Below, one piece after another: positions 7,401 through 14,248 of a stretch of DNA of 14,373 nucleotides (the stretch's first letter is position 1; each line of letters starts with the position of its first letter). This DNA comes from Deltaproteobacteria bacterium (GTDB lineage: Bacteria > Desulfobacterota > Desulfobacteria > Desulfobacterales > SG8-13), in assembly GCA_030670715.1 (NCBI GenBank), contig DAOVBC010000019.1, forward strand, positions 1-14,373, read 5' to 3'. Under the pieces are notes generated by a model that was not told the origin of the DNA, searched no databases, and saw only the letters and a list, made by a program, of their open reading frames with translations. The position numbers and the translations under genes are program-made.

Positions 7401-8578
7401 TCCAGGAAGTGGTGCGCCATGAGTTGGTAGATGTTCTGGCGGGTCAGAAGGCATTTGCAGTTCTGAAAAAAGGAAGGAAAACCCTTATATCCAAGGGGGC
7501 CAAAATCGATGCCGACCTGCTGTCCGGTATTCCGCTGGCGAATCTGGAAGGGCTGGTGTTGAAAGATCCGAAACTGACCGAACGTGTTCATGAGCTTCTG
7601 GAACGTTACAGAGATCAGTGTGAACTCTGCCGGATGGTGTTCGAACAGAAGGTTGGCCGGTTTGAAAAAGGCGACGACCTGATGCCCGGTGTCATCAAAA
7701 TGGTGAAAGTCTATGTGGCCATGAAGCGGAAGTTGTCCGTCGGAGACAAGATGGCCGGCCGTCACGGCAACAAGGGCGTCGTGTCGCGGATATTGCCGAT
7801 CGAAGACCTGCCTTATTTTGAAGACGGCACTTCGGTCGATATGGTATTGAATCCGCTGGGTGTTCCCTCGCGAATGAATGTCGGCCAGATTCTGGAAATT
7901 CATCTGGGTCGCGCTGCCAAAGGGCTCGGTGATCAGTTGAATGCGCTGATTGAAGAAAACAAAGTTAAAGCGCTGCGGGATAAATTAAAAAATATATTCT
8001 CGGATTCACCGTCTCAGAAAAGCATCAAGAATATGGATGAAGAGGAATTGAAAACATTCGCTTCACAGTACACCGGCGGGGTGCATATGGCCACACCGGT
8101 GTTCGATGGTGCCAAGGAAGAAGAAATCAAGAGCCTGCTGGAAGAGGCCGGGGTGAACCCGACCGGGCAGACCACCCTCTACGACGGTCGCACCGGCAAG
8201 GCTTTCGATGAAAAAATAACGGTAGGCACAATGTATGTTCTGAAACTGCACCATCTTGTTGACGACAAGATTCATGCACGTTCCATCGGACCTTATTCAC
8301 TGGTAACCCAGCAACCACTCGGTGGAAAGGCTCAGTTCGGCGGCCAGCGGCTGGGAGAGATGGAAGTTTGGGCGATGGAGGCATACGGTGCAGCGTATGC
8401 CCTGCAGGAATTTTTAACAGTGAAATCGGATGATATGGCCGGAAGAACGCGAATGTACGAAAAGATCGTAAAGGGGCAAAATGTCCTGGAACCCGGCATT
8501 CCCGAATCTTTCCGAGTCATGACCAAAGAGCTCAAGGCTCTGGGACTGGACATCGAGCTTTTGGAAAATAAAGATTAA
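4481..8578 (+). CDS. rpoB: DNA-directed RNA polymerase subunit beta
   Basis: A full-length 1365-residue beta subunit, slightly longer than the 1342 of E. coli. ATG 4481 follows GGGAG at 4471-4475. The rifampicin region is at residues 515-539 (QLSQFMDQTNPLSETTHKRR). It keeps the residues matching E. coli Q513, D516, H526, R529 and S531, here Q521, D524, H534, R537 and S539, so nothing in this region predicts rifampicin resistance. Catalytic-centre lysines K1090 and K1098 lie in GDKMAGRHGNKG, and the C-terminal block GGKAQFGGQRLGEMEVWA starts at 1281. Both proteobacterial-type insertions, in the lobe (about 250-360) and in the flap-to-catalytic region (about 945-1060), are present. rpoC follows after 20 bases. 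Confidence 0.98.
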   Translation: MSERPLASKRVRKNFGKIRKIVDIPNLIAVQRESFKRFLQMDVPPEKRKDVGLQAVFKSVFPIKDFTGSASLEFVSYRFAEVKNSVEECIHRGMTYEIPVRITARLVVYDIDSETGVSNIRDIKEQEIYFGTLPLMTARGTFIINGTERVVVSQLHRSSGVFFNHDKGKTHSSGKIIYSSRIIPVRGSWIDMEIDPKDIVHIRIDRRRKFPVTILFKAFGYPVEDLLKYFYEDEKVFIRGKSVYREFNPEFLIGQRAVKDVKDPESGEVVVKKGRLFTRRATKRLQSAGTESIPTTMEDLIGKGFARAIDDPETGVPIVKANDNVDEEVLAKLSEAGVTEFDLLLIDGVTAGDSIRKTLQLDKVENKEEALIEIYRRLRPGNPATPEVAQDFVDNLFFKTNYYDLSGVGRLKINQRLGTDTPLDLRILRKEDILQTARALIELKDTQGVVDDIDHLGNRRVRAVGELLENQYRIGLVRMERAIKERMSLQEVDALMPHDLVNPKPVTAVVKEFFGTSQLSQFMDQTNPLSETTHKRRLSALGPGGLTRERAGFEVRDVHPSHYGRICPIETPEGPNIGLIVSLSTYARVNDFGFIETPYSVVQDATVTEQVKFLDAFEEKEHPIAQANAPIDEKNQYVNPMVTSRVAGEFMMVPKNDIELMDISPNQLVSVSASLIPFLENDDANRALMGSNMQRQAVPLLMNEAPLIGTGIEGVVARDSGVAIVAQRDAEVVDVDASRIVLKHEPSGDPLEKRVTIYNLSKFIRSNQNTCFNHRPIVFRGQKVKAGQIIADGPATEQGELALGKNVTVAFMPWGGYNFEDSILVSERLIRDGVYTSVHIEEFEVVARDTKLGKEDITRDIPNVGEEAMKNLDESGVIRLGAEVGPGDVLVGKITPKGETQLSPEEKLLRAIFGEKAGDVKDTSLRVPPGVQGIVIDAKVFARRGVEKDDRTRLIENEEIAVLEKDRDDEIAVIQEVVRHELVDVLAGQKAFAVLKKGRKTLISKGAKIDADLLSGIPLANLEGLVLKDPKLTERVHELLERYRDQCELCRMVFEQKVGRFEKGDDLMPGVIKMVKVYVAMKRKLSVGDKMAGRHGNKGVVSRILPIEDLPYFEDGTSVDMVLNPLGVPSRMNVGQILEIHLGRAAKGLGDQLNALIEENKVKALRDKLKNIFSDSPSQKSIKNMDEEELKTFASQYTGGVHMATPVFDGAKEEEIKSLLEEAGVNPTGQTTLYDGRTGKAFDEKITVGTMYVLKLHHLVDDKIHARSIGPYSLVTQQPLGGKAQFGGQRLGEMEVWAMEAYGAAYALQEFLTVKSDDMAGRTRMYEKIVKGQNVLEPGIPESFRVMTKELKALGLDIELLENKD

Positions 8579-8598
8579 TACCGAAAAGGAAGTAAGAC

Positions 8599-11500
8599 AT
8601 GGAAACATTGTATGATTTTTTCGCTAAACCGACCGACCCCCGAAAATATCAGGGAATACGGATTGCTCTTGCCTCTTCAGAGCAGATTCGCAAGTGGTCG
8701 TTTGGGGAAATAAAAAAGCCCGAAACGATTAACTACCGGACATTCAAGCCGGAGCGTGACGGGCTTTTCTGTGCCAAGATTTTCGGTCCGACCAAAGACT
8801 ACGAATGTAACTGCGGTAAATACAAACGAATGAAACACCGCGGGGTCATCTGTGAAAAGTGCGGGGTGGAAGTCATCCAATCCAAAGTGCGACGGGAAAG
8901 GATGGCCCATATTGAATTGGCAGCCCCGGTTTCCCATATCTGGTTTTTAAAGAGTCTGCCGAGCAAGATCGGCAACCTGCTGGATTTTACTCTAAAGAAC
9001 ATGGAAAAAGTGCTGTATTTTGACAGCTATATCGTCATCGATCCGCAGGAAACCGATTTGACCTGGGGACAGCTGTTGACCGATGACCAATACCGCGAAG
9101 CCCTCGAAAGGTACGGGACAAAATTTAAGGCCGGCATCGGCGCCGAGGCGGTCAAGGAGATGCTGGCCGGTCTTGATCTGGATGAGATTTACAAGCAGCT
9201 GCGGACGGATATTCGTGAAACCGGGTCGATGGCCAAGCGTCAGAAGCTTTCCAAGCGTTTGAAAATTGTCGACGCCTTTAGAAAATCCGGTGTTGATCCT
9301 GTCTGGATGATCATGGACGTTATTCCGGTGCTGCCGCCTGATTTGCGTCCACTCGTACCGCTGGAAGGCGGGCGATTTGCGACTTCCGATCTCAATGATT
9401 TGTATCGCAGGGTCATCAATCGCAACAACCGCTTGAAACGATTGATCGATTTAAAGGCGCCGGACATCATCGTTCGCAATGAAAAAAGAATGCTGCAGGA
9501 GTCGGTGGATGTTCTGTTTGACAACGGCCGGCACGGAAGGGTGATTACGGGAACCAACAAGCGCCCGTTGAAATCCCTCAGTGACACTCTGAAGGGCAAA
9601 CAGGGGCGATTTCGACAGAATCTGCTCGGCAAGCGGGTCGATTATTCCGGGCGGACGGTAATCACGGTTGGTCCTGATCTGCGGCTTCACCAGTGCGGCC
9701 TGCCGAAGAAAATGGCACTCGAGTTGTTCAAACCGTTTGTCTACTACCGCCTGGAGCAAAAAGGGATGGTGTCCACGGTAAAAAGCGCCAAAAAGATGGT
9801 TGAACGGGAAATTCCCGAGGTATGGGACACCCTGGATGAGGTGGTAAAAGAATATCCGGTTTTGCTCAACCGGGCTCCCACACTGCATCGTCTGGGGATT
9901 CAGGCTTTTGAGCCGATTTTGATAGAAGGCAAGGCAATTCAGCTTCATCCCCTGGTTTGTACGGCATTTAATGCCGACTTTGACGGAGACCAGATGGCGG
10001 TCCACGTGCCGCTTTCCGTGGAGGCGCAAATCGAAGCCCGGGTGCTGATGCTTTCCAGTAACAATATTCTTTCGCCGGCCAGCGGCAGTCCGATTATTGT
10101 CCCCAGCCAGGATATCGTGCTGGGCCTGTATTACATGACCAGGGGTGTTCCGGCGCGCAAAGGCGCGGGCAAAATTTTTGCCAATCCAATCGAGGTGTGT
10201 TGTGCCTATGACGCCGGTGAAGTGGAACTGCACACTGAAATTTCCGTCCGAATGGACGGCAAGCGTGTGGAGACGACCGTCGGCAGGATACTGCTGTGGG
10301 ATATTTTTCCTGAAGAAGATCTGATGGACTTACGTCACATCAAAGTGACCGATGCGGAAGAGGCCGCAAAGATTCATGCAGAAATCAAGAGCGGGGTGGA
10401 TTTTTCCAAGATGGTGGCGGCTCATTCCCGGAGCTCTGACAAAGAAAATGATGGGCACGTCGGCCTGCTGAAAAAAGATGAGTTTGTCAATATTTTTCAA
10501 ATAGATGAAGATGCCGCTGACAACGTTTATTTTCTGGATGTCGGCGAAGTCAGCGAGGTCATTTCGGTTGATGGAGAACACCATCTGTTCCAGGTACTCG
10601 CAAAGAAAGCACCGATCTCCTTTGATGTCGTCAACCGGGTAATGGACAAGAAAGCATTGCGCGAGCTGGTGGATTATGTCTACCGGAATCTGGGACCCAA
10701 AGCCACGGTCATTCTTTCCGACCGGTTGAAGGATACCGGGTACAAATATTCCACCGAAGGCGGCCTGTCCATCTCCATCGACGCGATGATCACGCCGTCT
10801 CAGAAATGGGATATTATTAAAGGTGCCGAAAAACAGGTTGAAGAGATCGGCCGGCAATATACCGAAGGCTTGATTACCCAGGGCGAAAAATACAACAAGG
10901 TTGTCGATATCTGGGCCAAAGCCACCGATGACGTGGCTAACGAGATGATGGAAGCCATGCATATGGCTGTGGTTACCGACAGGGATGGCAAGCCTGTAAA
11001 AGACGAGAAAAACAAGCCGATCATTACGGAAAGTTTCAATCCAATTTATATGATGGCCGACTCGGGGGCCCGGGGAAGTAAAGATCAGATGCGACAGCTC
11101 GCCGGCATGCGCGGCCTGATGGCCAAACCTTCCGGTGAGATCATTGAAACCCCCATCACATCCAATTTCAGAGAAGGCCTTTCCGTTCTGCAGTACTTCA
11201 TCTCCACCCACGGCGCAAGGAAGGGATTGGCCGACACAGCACTGAAGACGGCTAATTCCGGATATTTGACCCGGCGTCTGGCGGACGTGGCCCAGGATTG
11301 TGTCGTCACGGAACCGGATTGCGGTACAATGATGGGCGTTGACGTCGGCCCCCTCATGGAGGGCGGCGAAGTTATCCAGCGGCTCAGCGAGCGGATACTG
11401 GGTCGTGTGGCAGCGGAAGATATTATGGATCCCTTTACGGAAGAAATCATAGTCCCGGCCGGTGGAGATATCGATGAAGCGGTTGTGCAACGGGTCGAGG

Positions 11501-12996
11501 CAGCCGGGCTCACCGGTGCCAAAATAAGGTCCGTGCTGACCTGCAGAGCCGGAATCGGCGTTTGTGCCAAATGTTACGGGCGGGACCTGGCCCATGGGCA
11601 CACGGTAGAAATCGGGCAGGCGGTTGGGATTCTGGCCGCCCAGTCGATCGGCGAGCCGGGGACTCAGCTCACCATGCGCACATTTCACATCGGCGGAACG
11701 GCCAGCCGGAGGGTCGAGCAGGCGGATATCCGCGCCAGGGTTGACGGAAAAATCAAATTCGTGGACCTCAACGTGGCCGAAAATTCCGAAGGAAAAAACG
11801 TTGTGATGAACCGGCGGGGCGGGATATTTATCATCGTTAACCCAAAAGGGCGTGAACTGGAAAGCTTCCCCATTATATACGGCGCTCATCTTACAGTAAA
11901 AGACGGCGCCAGGGTTAAGACCGGTGATTTACTGGCTCTGTGGGATCCCTTTACGACACCGATTCTCACCGAGGTCGATGGTAAGGTTAAATTCGGTGAT
12001 ATTTTACCCGGTAAAACGATGCAGGAAAAATTGGACCCGGTCACCGGAAAATCGAGTCAAACCATCATCGAATCCAGAAGTGCTGAAGAGCGCCCGCGTA
12101 TTTCCATAAAGGATGCTGACGGTAAAACTGCTAAACTACCGGGATCTTCGGCAATGGCAAGATACCTGCTGCCGATTGATGCCATTTTGCTCGTGGAAGA
12201 AGGGCTCGCGGTTAAAGCCGGCGACATTGTTGCAAAATTGCCGCGGGCAACCACAAAAACCAAGGATATTACCGGCGGTCTGCCGCGGGTGGCCGAACTA
12301 TTTGAAGTCAGGAAGCCGAAGGAGATCGCCGTCCTCAGTCAAATTGACGGATACGTATCCATCGCCAAGAGCACCAAAAAAGGCAAGCAGAGGGTTACGG
12401 TGACACCGGTGGATGTCGGGGATAAAAAGGATTACCTGATACCGCGCGGCAAGCACATCCATGTTATCGAGGGTGATTACATCAGAGCCGGTGAACCGCT
12501 GATCGGTGGATCTGCCGTGCCCCAGGATATCCTCAATATCAAGGGCGAGGTCTCCCTGGCACGTTACCTGGTGGATGAAGTGCAGGAAGTTTACCGGCTG
12601 CAGGGCGTCCGGATTAACGACAAGCACATCGAAGTGATCGTTCGACAGATGATGCGGCGGGTAAAGGTCATCGACGTAGGGGATACCGATTTAATTACCG
12701 AAGAGCAGGTGGACAAGTTGCGGTTTGAAAAAATTAACCGTGAAGTTGTCGAAAAAGGCGGTAAACCCGCCGTTGCCGAGGCGCTTATTCTGGGCATTAC
12801 AAAGGCTTCGCTGAGTACCGACAGCTTTATATCGGCTGCATCCTTTCAGGAGACCACAAAAGTTCTGACCGATGCCGCCATTTCCGGGTCGGTCGATTAT
12901 TTGAGGGGCCTGAAAGAAAATGTGATTATGGGCCGTCTGATACCCGCCGGCACCGGCCTGATTACTTACCACGATATGGATGTTGAGCAACTGTAA
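8599..12996 (+). CDS. rpoC: DNA-directed RNA polymerase subunit beta-prime, with an extra inserted domain
   Basis: The product has 1465 residues; E. coli has 1407. The N-terminal zinc site is C70, C72, C85, C88, and the catalytic NADFDGD has Asp 460, 462 and 464. Rim helices lie at about 736-790. The second zinc site is C908, C982, C989, C992. The trigger loop has LTMRTFHIGG (1024-1033), followed by an SI3-type insertion (about 1040-1218) before DITGGLPRVAELFE. Numbering equals E. coli up to the active site and is shifted by 94 after it, mainly because about 100 residues (572-674) are inserted; they resemble a parvulin domain and are listed separately. The reading frame is continuous and codon use looks uniform, so an assembly fault is unlikely. 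Start ATG 8599 follows AAGGAAG at 8586-8592. Confidence 0.98.
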   Translation: METLYDFFAKPTDPRKYQGIRIALASSEQIRKWSFGEIKKPETINYRTFKPERDGLFCAKIFGPTKDYECNCGKYKRMKHRGVICEKCGVEVIQSKVRRERMAHIELAAPVSHIWFLKSLPSKIGNLLDFTLKNMEKVLYFDSYIVIDPQETDLTWGQLLTDDQYREALERYGTKFKAGIGAEAVKEMLAGLDLDEIYKQLRTDIRETGSMAKRQKLSKRLKIVDAFRKSGVDPVWMIMDVIPVLPPDLRPLVPLEGGRFATSDLNDLYRRVINRNNRLKRLIDLKAPDIIVRNEKRMLQESVDVLFDNGRHGRVITGTNKRPLKSLSDTLKGKQGRFRQNLLGKRVDYSGRTVITVGPDLRLHQCGLPKKMALELFKPFVYYRLEQKGMVSTVKSAKKMVEREIPEVWDTLDEVVKEYPVLLNRAPTLHRLGIQAFEPILIEGKAIQLHPLVCTAFNADFDGDQMAVHVPLSVEAQIEARVLMLSSNNILSPASGSPIIVPSQDIVLGLYYMTRGVPARKGAGKIFANPIEVCCAYDAGEVELHTEISVRMDGKRVETTVGRILLWDIFPEEDLMDLRHIKVTDAEEAAKIHAEIKSGVDFSKMVAAHSRSSDKENDGHVGLLKKDEFVNIFQIDEDAADNVYFLDVGEVSEVISVDGEHHLFQVLAKKAPISFDVVNRVMDKKALRELVDYVYRNLGPKATVILSDRLKDTGYKYSTEGGLSISIDAMITPSQKWDIIKGAEKQVEEIGRQYTEGLITQGEKYNKVVDIWAKATDDVANEMMEAMHMAVVTDRDGKPVKDEKNKPIITESFNPIYMMADSGARGSKDQMRQLAGMRGLMAKPSGEIIETPITSNFREGLSVLQYFISTHGARKGLADTALKTANSGYLTRRLADVAQDCVVTEPDCGTMMGVDVGPLMEGGEVIQRLSERILGRVAAEDIMDPFTEEIIVPAGGDIDEAVVQRVEAAGLTGAKIRSVLTCRAGIGVCAKCYGRDLAHGHTVEIGQAVGILAAQSIGEPGTQLTMRTFHIGGTASRRVEQADIRARVDGKIKFVDLNVAENSEGKNVVMNRRGGIFIIVNPKGRELESFPIIYGAHLTVKDGARVKTGDLLALWDPFTTPILTEVDGKVKFGDILPGKTMQEKLDPVTGKSSQTIIESRSAEERPRISIKDADGKTAKLPGSSAMARYLLPIDAILLVEEGLAVKAGDIVAKLPRATTKTKDITGGLPRVAELFEVRKPKEIAVLSQIDGYVSIAKSTKKGKQRVTVTPVDVGDKKDYLIPRGKHIHVIEGDYIRAGEPLIGGSAVPQDILNIKGEVSLARYLVDEVQEVYRLQGVRINDKHIEVIVRQMMRRVKVIDVGDTDLITEEQVDKLRFEKINREVVEKGGKPAVAEALILGITKASLSTDSFISAASFQETTKVLTDAAISGSVDYLRGLKENVIMGRLIPAGTGLITYHDMDVEQL
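10312..10620 (+). other. Parvulin-like (PpiC-type rotamase) domain inserted in RpoC
   Basis: Residues 572-674 have no counterpart in the RpoC sequences I know. E. coli has four residues (KGLP) between the same flanking blocks TTVGRxxLWxIxP and xxVNxxMxKKA. The segment follows the parvulin pattern in order. It has RHIKV (His580, as in HILVK), a helix EEAAKIHAEIKSGVDFSKMV (587-606, like EEAxxxxxxLxxGxDFxxLA), and HS at 609-610. Then come GHVGLLKKDEFVNIF (619-633, like GGDLGxFxxGxMVxxF), FLDVGEVSEVI (645-655, like ALxxGExSxxV) and GEHHLFQVLAKK (659-670, like FGYHIIKLxxK). Both signature histidines appear kept (580, 661). The usual Asp/Cys position seems to be Ser612, so isomerase activity is uncertain. 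Confidence 0.75.
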
Positions 12997-12997
12997 G

Positions 12998-13035
12998 AAG
13001 CCTGATCAGAAACCTTGAAAATGATCTGAAGGCTT
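12998..13035 (+). terminator. Hairpin directly after the rpoC stop
   Basis: AAGCCT (12998-13003) pairs with AGGCTT (13030-13035), and TCAGA (13006-13010) with TCTGA (13025-13029). This makes 11 pairs with a 2-base bulge and a 14-base loop, starting two bases after the rpoC stop. No T-run follows directly, so by itself it is more likely an mRNA 3'-end stabiliser or part of the compound terminator that continues downstream. Confidence 0.45.
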
Positions 13036-13095
13036 ATAGTGGTTGTCAAAAAAACGTTCCGGTATTCCAACGATTTTTTTCTACAACCACCTATA
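13035..13095 (+). terminator. Long AT-rich hairpin, candidate two-way terminator
   Basis: Four pairings nest in register. TATA (13035-13038) pairs with 13092-13095, and GTGGTTGT (13039-13046) with ACAACCAC (13083-13090). Seven A (13048-13054) pair with seven T (13074-13080), and CGTT (13055-13058) with AACG (13069-13072). The total is 23 pairs around a 10-base loop. The inner CGTT/AACG stem followed by ATTTTTTT resembles an intrinsic terminator on the + strand, and the A7 gives the same on the - strand. Its position between rpoC and the rpsL promoter fits. Confidence 0.5.
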
Positions 13096-13138
13096 CCGCA
13101 ATTCCGTATTTCGGAACATAATTATGGAAAGCGGTATA
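13092..13138 (+). other. Compound palindrome with two inner hairpins
   Basis: TATACCGC (13092-13099) pairs perfectly with GCGGTATA (13131-13138). Within it sit TTCCG/CGGAA (13102-13106, 13112-13116, loop TATTT) and the perfect 10-base palindrome CATAATTATG (13117-13126). The whole could form a branched cruciform or RNA junction. A small further stem CACTT/AAGTG follows at 13143-13158. No known family was recognised. Confidence 0.5.
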
Positions 13139-13180
13139 AAACCACTTTTAAAGAAGTGACCATTTTTTTACATAAAACAC

Positions 13181-13209
13181 TTGACATTACCATAGGGACT
13201 GTATACAAA
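13181..13209 (+). promoter_or_regulatory. Sigma70-type promoter for rpsL-rpsG-tuf
   Basis: A perfect -35 box TTGACA (13181-13186) is followed after 17 bases by TACAAA (13204-13209) as -10. TATACA at 13202-13207, with a 15-base spacer, is the alternative. An A/T-rich stretch with seven T (13163-13169) just upstream resembles an UP element, as common for ribosomal protein promoters. It lies 60-90 bases before rpsL and is the best promoter match I found in the window. Confidence 0.65.
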
Positions 13210-13211
13210 TT

Positions 13212-13249
13212 TCGCTTTTACCCACTCAGGGTCTGCGATTTATTTTTAT
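13212..13249 (+). promoter_or_regulatory. Hairpin plus T-rich stretch in the rpsL leader
   Basis: TCGC (13212-13215) pairs with GCGA (13235-13238), and ACCC (13220-13223) with GGGT (13229-13232) across a 5-base loop. TTTATTTTTAT follows at 13239-13249. This resembles a weak attenuator at the very start of the mRNA. The transcription start may fall near 13214-13217, which would remove part of the outer stem, so the call is tentative. Confidence 0.3.
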
Positions 13250-13268
13250 CTACAAACAAGAGGAAAAT

Positions 13269-13640
13269 ATGCCGACAATCAACCAGTTAGTGCGCAAGGG
13301 CAGAAAACGGGTCAAGAAGAAGACAAACACGCCGGCGTTAAAGGGAGCGCCCCAGAAGCGCGGTGTATGTACCCGTGTTTATACCTCCACGCCGAAAAAA
13401 CCCAATTCGGCTTTACGAAAGGTTGCCAGGGTCAGGCTGACAACCGGTATCGAGGTGACCGCATATATTCCCGGCATCGGACATAACTTGCAGGAGCATT
13501 CGGTTGTGCTCGTGCGCGGTGGCCGCGTGAAGGACCTGCCCGGTGTCAGGTATCATATTGTCAGGGGAACTTTGGACACTCTGGGTGTCGAGGATCGGAA
13601 ACAGGGCCGTTCAAAGTACGGGGCCAAGAAACCGAAATAA
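13269..13640 (+). CDS. rpsL: 30S ribosomal protein S12
   Basis: A 123-residue protein of normal length, MPTINQLVRKGRKRVKKK to GRSKYGAKKPK. S12 sits at the decoding centre and controls fidelity. The streptomycin-sensitive residues are kept, Lys43 in TPKKPNSALRK and Lys88 in GGRVKDLPG. Asp89 is the residue that RimO methylthiolates in E. coli and other bacteria. ATG 13269 is preceded by AAGAGGAA, with a spacing of about 5 bases. It is the first gene after a clear promoter and is followed 26 bases later by rpsG, the usual str-operon start. Confidence 0.97.
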   Translation: MPTINQLVRKGRKRVKKKTNTPALKGAPQKRGVCTRVYTSTPKKPNSALRKVARVRLTTGIEVTAYIPGIGHNLQEHSVVLVRGGRVKDLPGVRYHIVRGTLDTLGVEDRKQGRSKYGAKKPK

Positions 13641-13666
13641 CAACAGACTAAAGAGTGGTGTAGCAT

Positions 13667-14137
13667 ATGCCAAGAAGAAGAGAAGTTCCTGTTCGCAGAG
13701 TAATACCGGATCCAAAGTATAACAGTGAACTGGTGGCAAAGTTCATACGGAAAATCATGCGGGACGGTAATAAAAGTGTTGCAGAAAGGATACTCTACGA
13801 CGCGTTTGATGCGATCGAAAGTAAGACCAAACAGTCTCCGCTGAAGATTTTCGAACAGGCGGTGGATAATATCAAACCGGTCATCGAGGTCAAATCCCGG
13901 CGCGTTGGCGGGTCGACCTACCAGGTCCCCACCGAGATCCGTCCCTCCAGACGCACGGCTCTCGGCATTCGATGGATCATAGACTTTGCACGCAAGCGAT
14001 CGGAGAAGGGGATGGCCCAAAAACTAGCCGGTGAACTTCTGGATGCCTCCAACCACCGGGGAGCTGCCGCAAAGAAGAAAGAAGATACACACAAGATGGC
14101 CGAGGCAAACAAAGCATTTGCCCATTTCCGGTGGTAG
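13667..14137 (+). CDS. rpsG: 30S ribosomal protein S7
   Basis: A 156-residue protein, MPRRREVPVRRVIPDPKYNS to ANKAFAHFRW, of typical S7 length and ending. It includes the conserved RRVGGSTYQVPTEIRPSRR stretch (about 78-96). S7 nucleates assembly of the 30S head and contacts E-site tRNA; in E. coli it also represses the str mRNA. The ribosome binding site before ATG 13667 is poor (GAGTGGTG), so translational coupling to rpsL is likely. In most bacteria fusA follows; here the next gene is tuf. Confidence 0.97.
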   Translation: MPRRREVPVRRVIPDPKYNSELVAKFIRKIMRDGNKSVAERILYDAFDAIESKTKQSPLKIFEQAVDNIKPVIEVKSRRVGGSTYQVPTEIRPSRRTALGIRWIIDFARKRSEKGMAQKLAGELLDASNHRGAAAKKKEDTHKMAEANKAFAHFRW

Positions 14138-14145
14138 ACATAAAA

Positions 14146-14224
14146 GCATGGCGCATGGCGCAGAGGGCATAGAGGGTGCCGCGCAGGCATTTGGGAGCTA
14201 TACGCTATGCTCCATGCGCTATGC
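14146..14224 (+). repeat. Heptad-repeat palindrome between rpsG and tuf
   Basis: Left-arm 7-nt units GCATGGC, GCATGGC, GCAGAGG, GCATAGA start at 14146, 14153, 14160 and 14167. The right arm has GCTATAC, GCTATGC, TCCATGC, GCTATGC starting at 14197, 14204, 14211 and 14218. Pairing i with 28370-i matches 23 of 28 positions, heptad against heptad. The tip is TGCC/GGCA (14177-14180, 14186-14189). The element starts 8 bases after the rpsG stop and ends 10 bases before the tuf Shine-Dalgarno, filling most of the 111-bp spacer. The architecture matches the element before rpoB, with a different unit sequence. Confidence 0.75.
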
Positions 14225-14248
14225 GATCTAAAAGGGGAGGACAGAGAG

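Noticed and set aside
10330..11889. 519-codon open frame on the minus strand inside rpoC
   Set aside because: It lies wholly within the strongly conserved rpoC reading frame and its translation has no recognisable domain. Long antisense frames are common opposite conserved genes of this base composition.
13039..13290. 83-codon + strand frame upstream of and overlapping rpsL
   Set aside because: It reads through the hairpins and promoter and overlaps the rpsL start in another frame; the GTG start has no ribosome binding site and the product resembles nothing known.
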